From positions 27,385 to 91,384 of the forward strand of contig NZ_AUFZ01000004.1 of the NCBI RefSeq assembly GCF_000426765.1: DNA of 64,000 nt, given 5' to 3'. Source of the stretch: Vibrio litoralis DSM 17657 (lineage in GTDB: Bacteria; Pseudomonadota; Gammaproteobacteria; Enterobacterales; Vibrionaceae). Of this stretch, positions 63,559 to 64,000 are shown piece after piece; the first letter of the stretch is position 1; every line of letters begins with the position of its first letter. The notes under the pieces are model-generated. The model saw nothing but the letters and a program-made list of their open reading frames with translations, was not told the DNA's origin and did no database searches. A program made the translations under genes and the position numbers.

Positions 63559-63629
63559 GTCGGGGCAAAAAATCATTCAGGGTGAGAATGATAAGTTTCT
63601 AGGAAATATAATTACTTGGGTATTTTAAA

Positions 63630-64000
63630 TTAGTTTACTTTTGCTACAGCATCTTTAACTAATGTACCTAACTCATCCCATTGTTCATTATCAATAAGAG
63701 AAGTAGGAACCATCCAAGTACCGCCACATGCCAATACTGCTGGGATAGATAGATAGTCATCAATGTTTGATAAACTTACGCCACCGGTTGGCATAAATTT
63801 CACGGGGTAAACAGCGGTTAATGCTTTCAACATACCAACGCCACCAGATGGTTCAGCTGGGAAGAACTTAACGGTTTTAAGACCCAGTTCCATTGCTTGC
63901 TCAACTAGGCTTGGGTTGTTAACACCCGGAACAATTGGCATGTTCTTTTGTTGGCAGTATTTAACCGTCGTTGGGTTTAAGCCTGGGCTTACGATGAAAT
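63630..64000 (-). CDS. eda: KDPG/KHG aldolase, C-terminal part (gene runs off the right edge)
   Basis: The last 122 codons are inside the window. FIVSPGLNPTTVKYCQQKNM, PIVPGVNNPSLVEQAMELGL, VKFFPAEPSGGVGMLKALTAVYP (Schiff-base Lys in VKFFPAE) and FMPTGGVSLSNIDDYL identify the class I aldolase of the Entner-Doudoroff route. It splits KDPG to pyruvate and glyceraldehyde-3-phosphate, the final step of alginate monomer breakdown, consistent with the adjoining lyases. The first 80 or so residues are not visible. Confidence 0.93.
   Translation of the reverse strand, partial: FIVSPGLNPTTVKYCQQKNMPIVPGVNNPSLVEQAMELGLKTVKFFPAEPSGGVGMLKALTAVYPVKFMPTGGVSLSNIDDYLSIPAVLACGGTWMVPTSLIDNEQWDELGTLVKDAVAKVN

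Noticed and set aside
1..64000. tRNA, rRNA, phage, transposase or toxin-antitoxin genes
   Set aside because: I looked for cloverleaf-like stretches, integrase and transposase motifs and paired small ORFs and saw none I can support.

Overview
The window is a chromosomal stretch of a marine Vibrio or close relative. Evidence for this is a second secD/secF pair preceded by a VemP-like leader, Vibrio-typical small families (DUF2999, DUF3332, PBPRA1643-type SEC-C protein), an OmpU-like porin, an adenine riboswitch in front of add, and many copies of a palindromic repeat beginning TATACCCAAGT that I know as common in vibrios. Coding is dense and AT-leaning. I saw no rRNA, tRNA, CRISPR array, insertion sequence or phage genes.

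Layout. 1-7100: AraC-type regulator (partial), aldehyde dehydrogenase, GMC oxidoreductase, FrnE-like DsbA protein, pxpBC and a DMT exporter. 7100-8470: AT-rich accessory stretch with a 34-residue basic peptide and a GreA/B C-terminal-like protein. 8470-13200: yccS and helD. 13200-15570: repeat-rich accessory segment that looks like an integron-cassette remnant, with an attC-like site between an AbaSI-like nuclease candidate and an HD hydrolase. 15570-25340: nitric-oxide block (nnrS, norR, hcp-hcr, with two sigma-54 promoters) interrupted by vemP-secD2-secF2. 25340-27210: small lipoproteins and metal-binding proteins. 27400-32150: ytfQRT-yjfF sugar ABC transporter. 32600-40960: purC (PurR box), sulA (LexA box), aqpZ, two small conserved genes, ydiJ and a porin. 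41160-43690: cell-wall recycling genes anmK and nagZ, separated by a 267-bp MITE-like element. 43770-49120: LacI-controlled binding-protein sugar ABC operon. 49440-55860: adenine riboswitch-add, cti, DUF3332, a small membrane protein and guaC. 55870-64000: alginate utilisation locus with three PL7 alginate lyases of different cell address, a TRAP transporter and the end of a KDPG aldolase gene.

How the genes work together. The three lyases should depolymerise alginate outside the cell, at the membrane and in the periplasm. The TRAP system would import the unsaturated uronates, and KDPG aldolase is the last step after conversion to KDPG. NorR probably drives nnrS and hcp-hcr as a nitrosative-stress regulon. 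PurR, the adenine aptamer and guaC show purine control in three places.

The most interesting item is the secD2F2 leader. A secreted 178-residue protein ends in a diverged VemP arrest-like motif, and its last codons can form a 13-bp stem with the Shine-Dalgarno region of secD2, 215 nt downstream. This is the layout expected for a nascent-chain secretion monitor. The second is an adenine riboswitch whose L2 loop appears to carry an inserted hairpin. All family calls come from reading the sequence; no database search was run.
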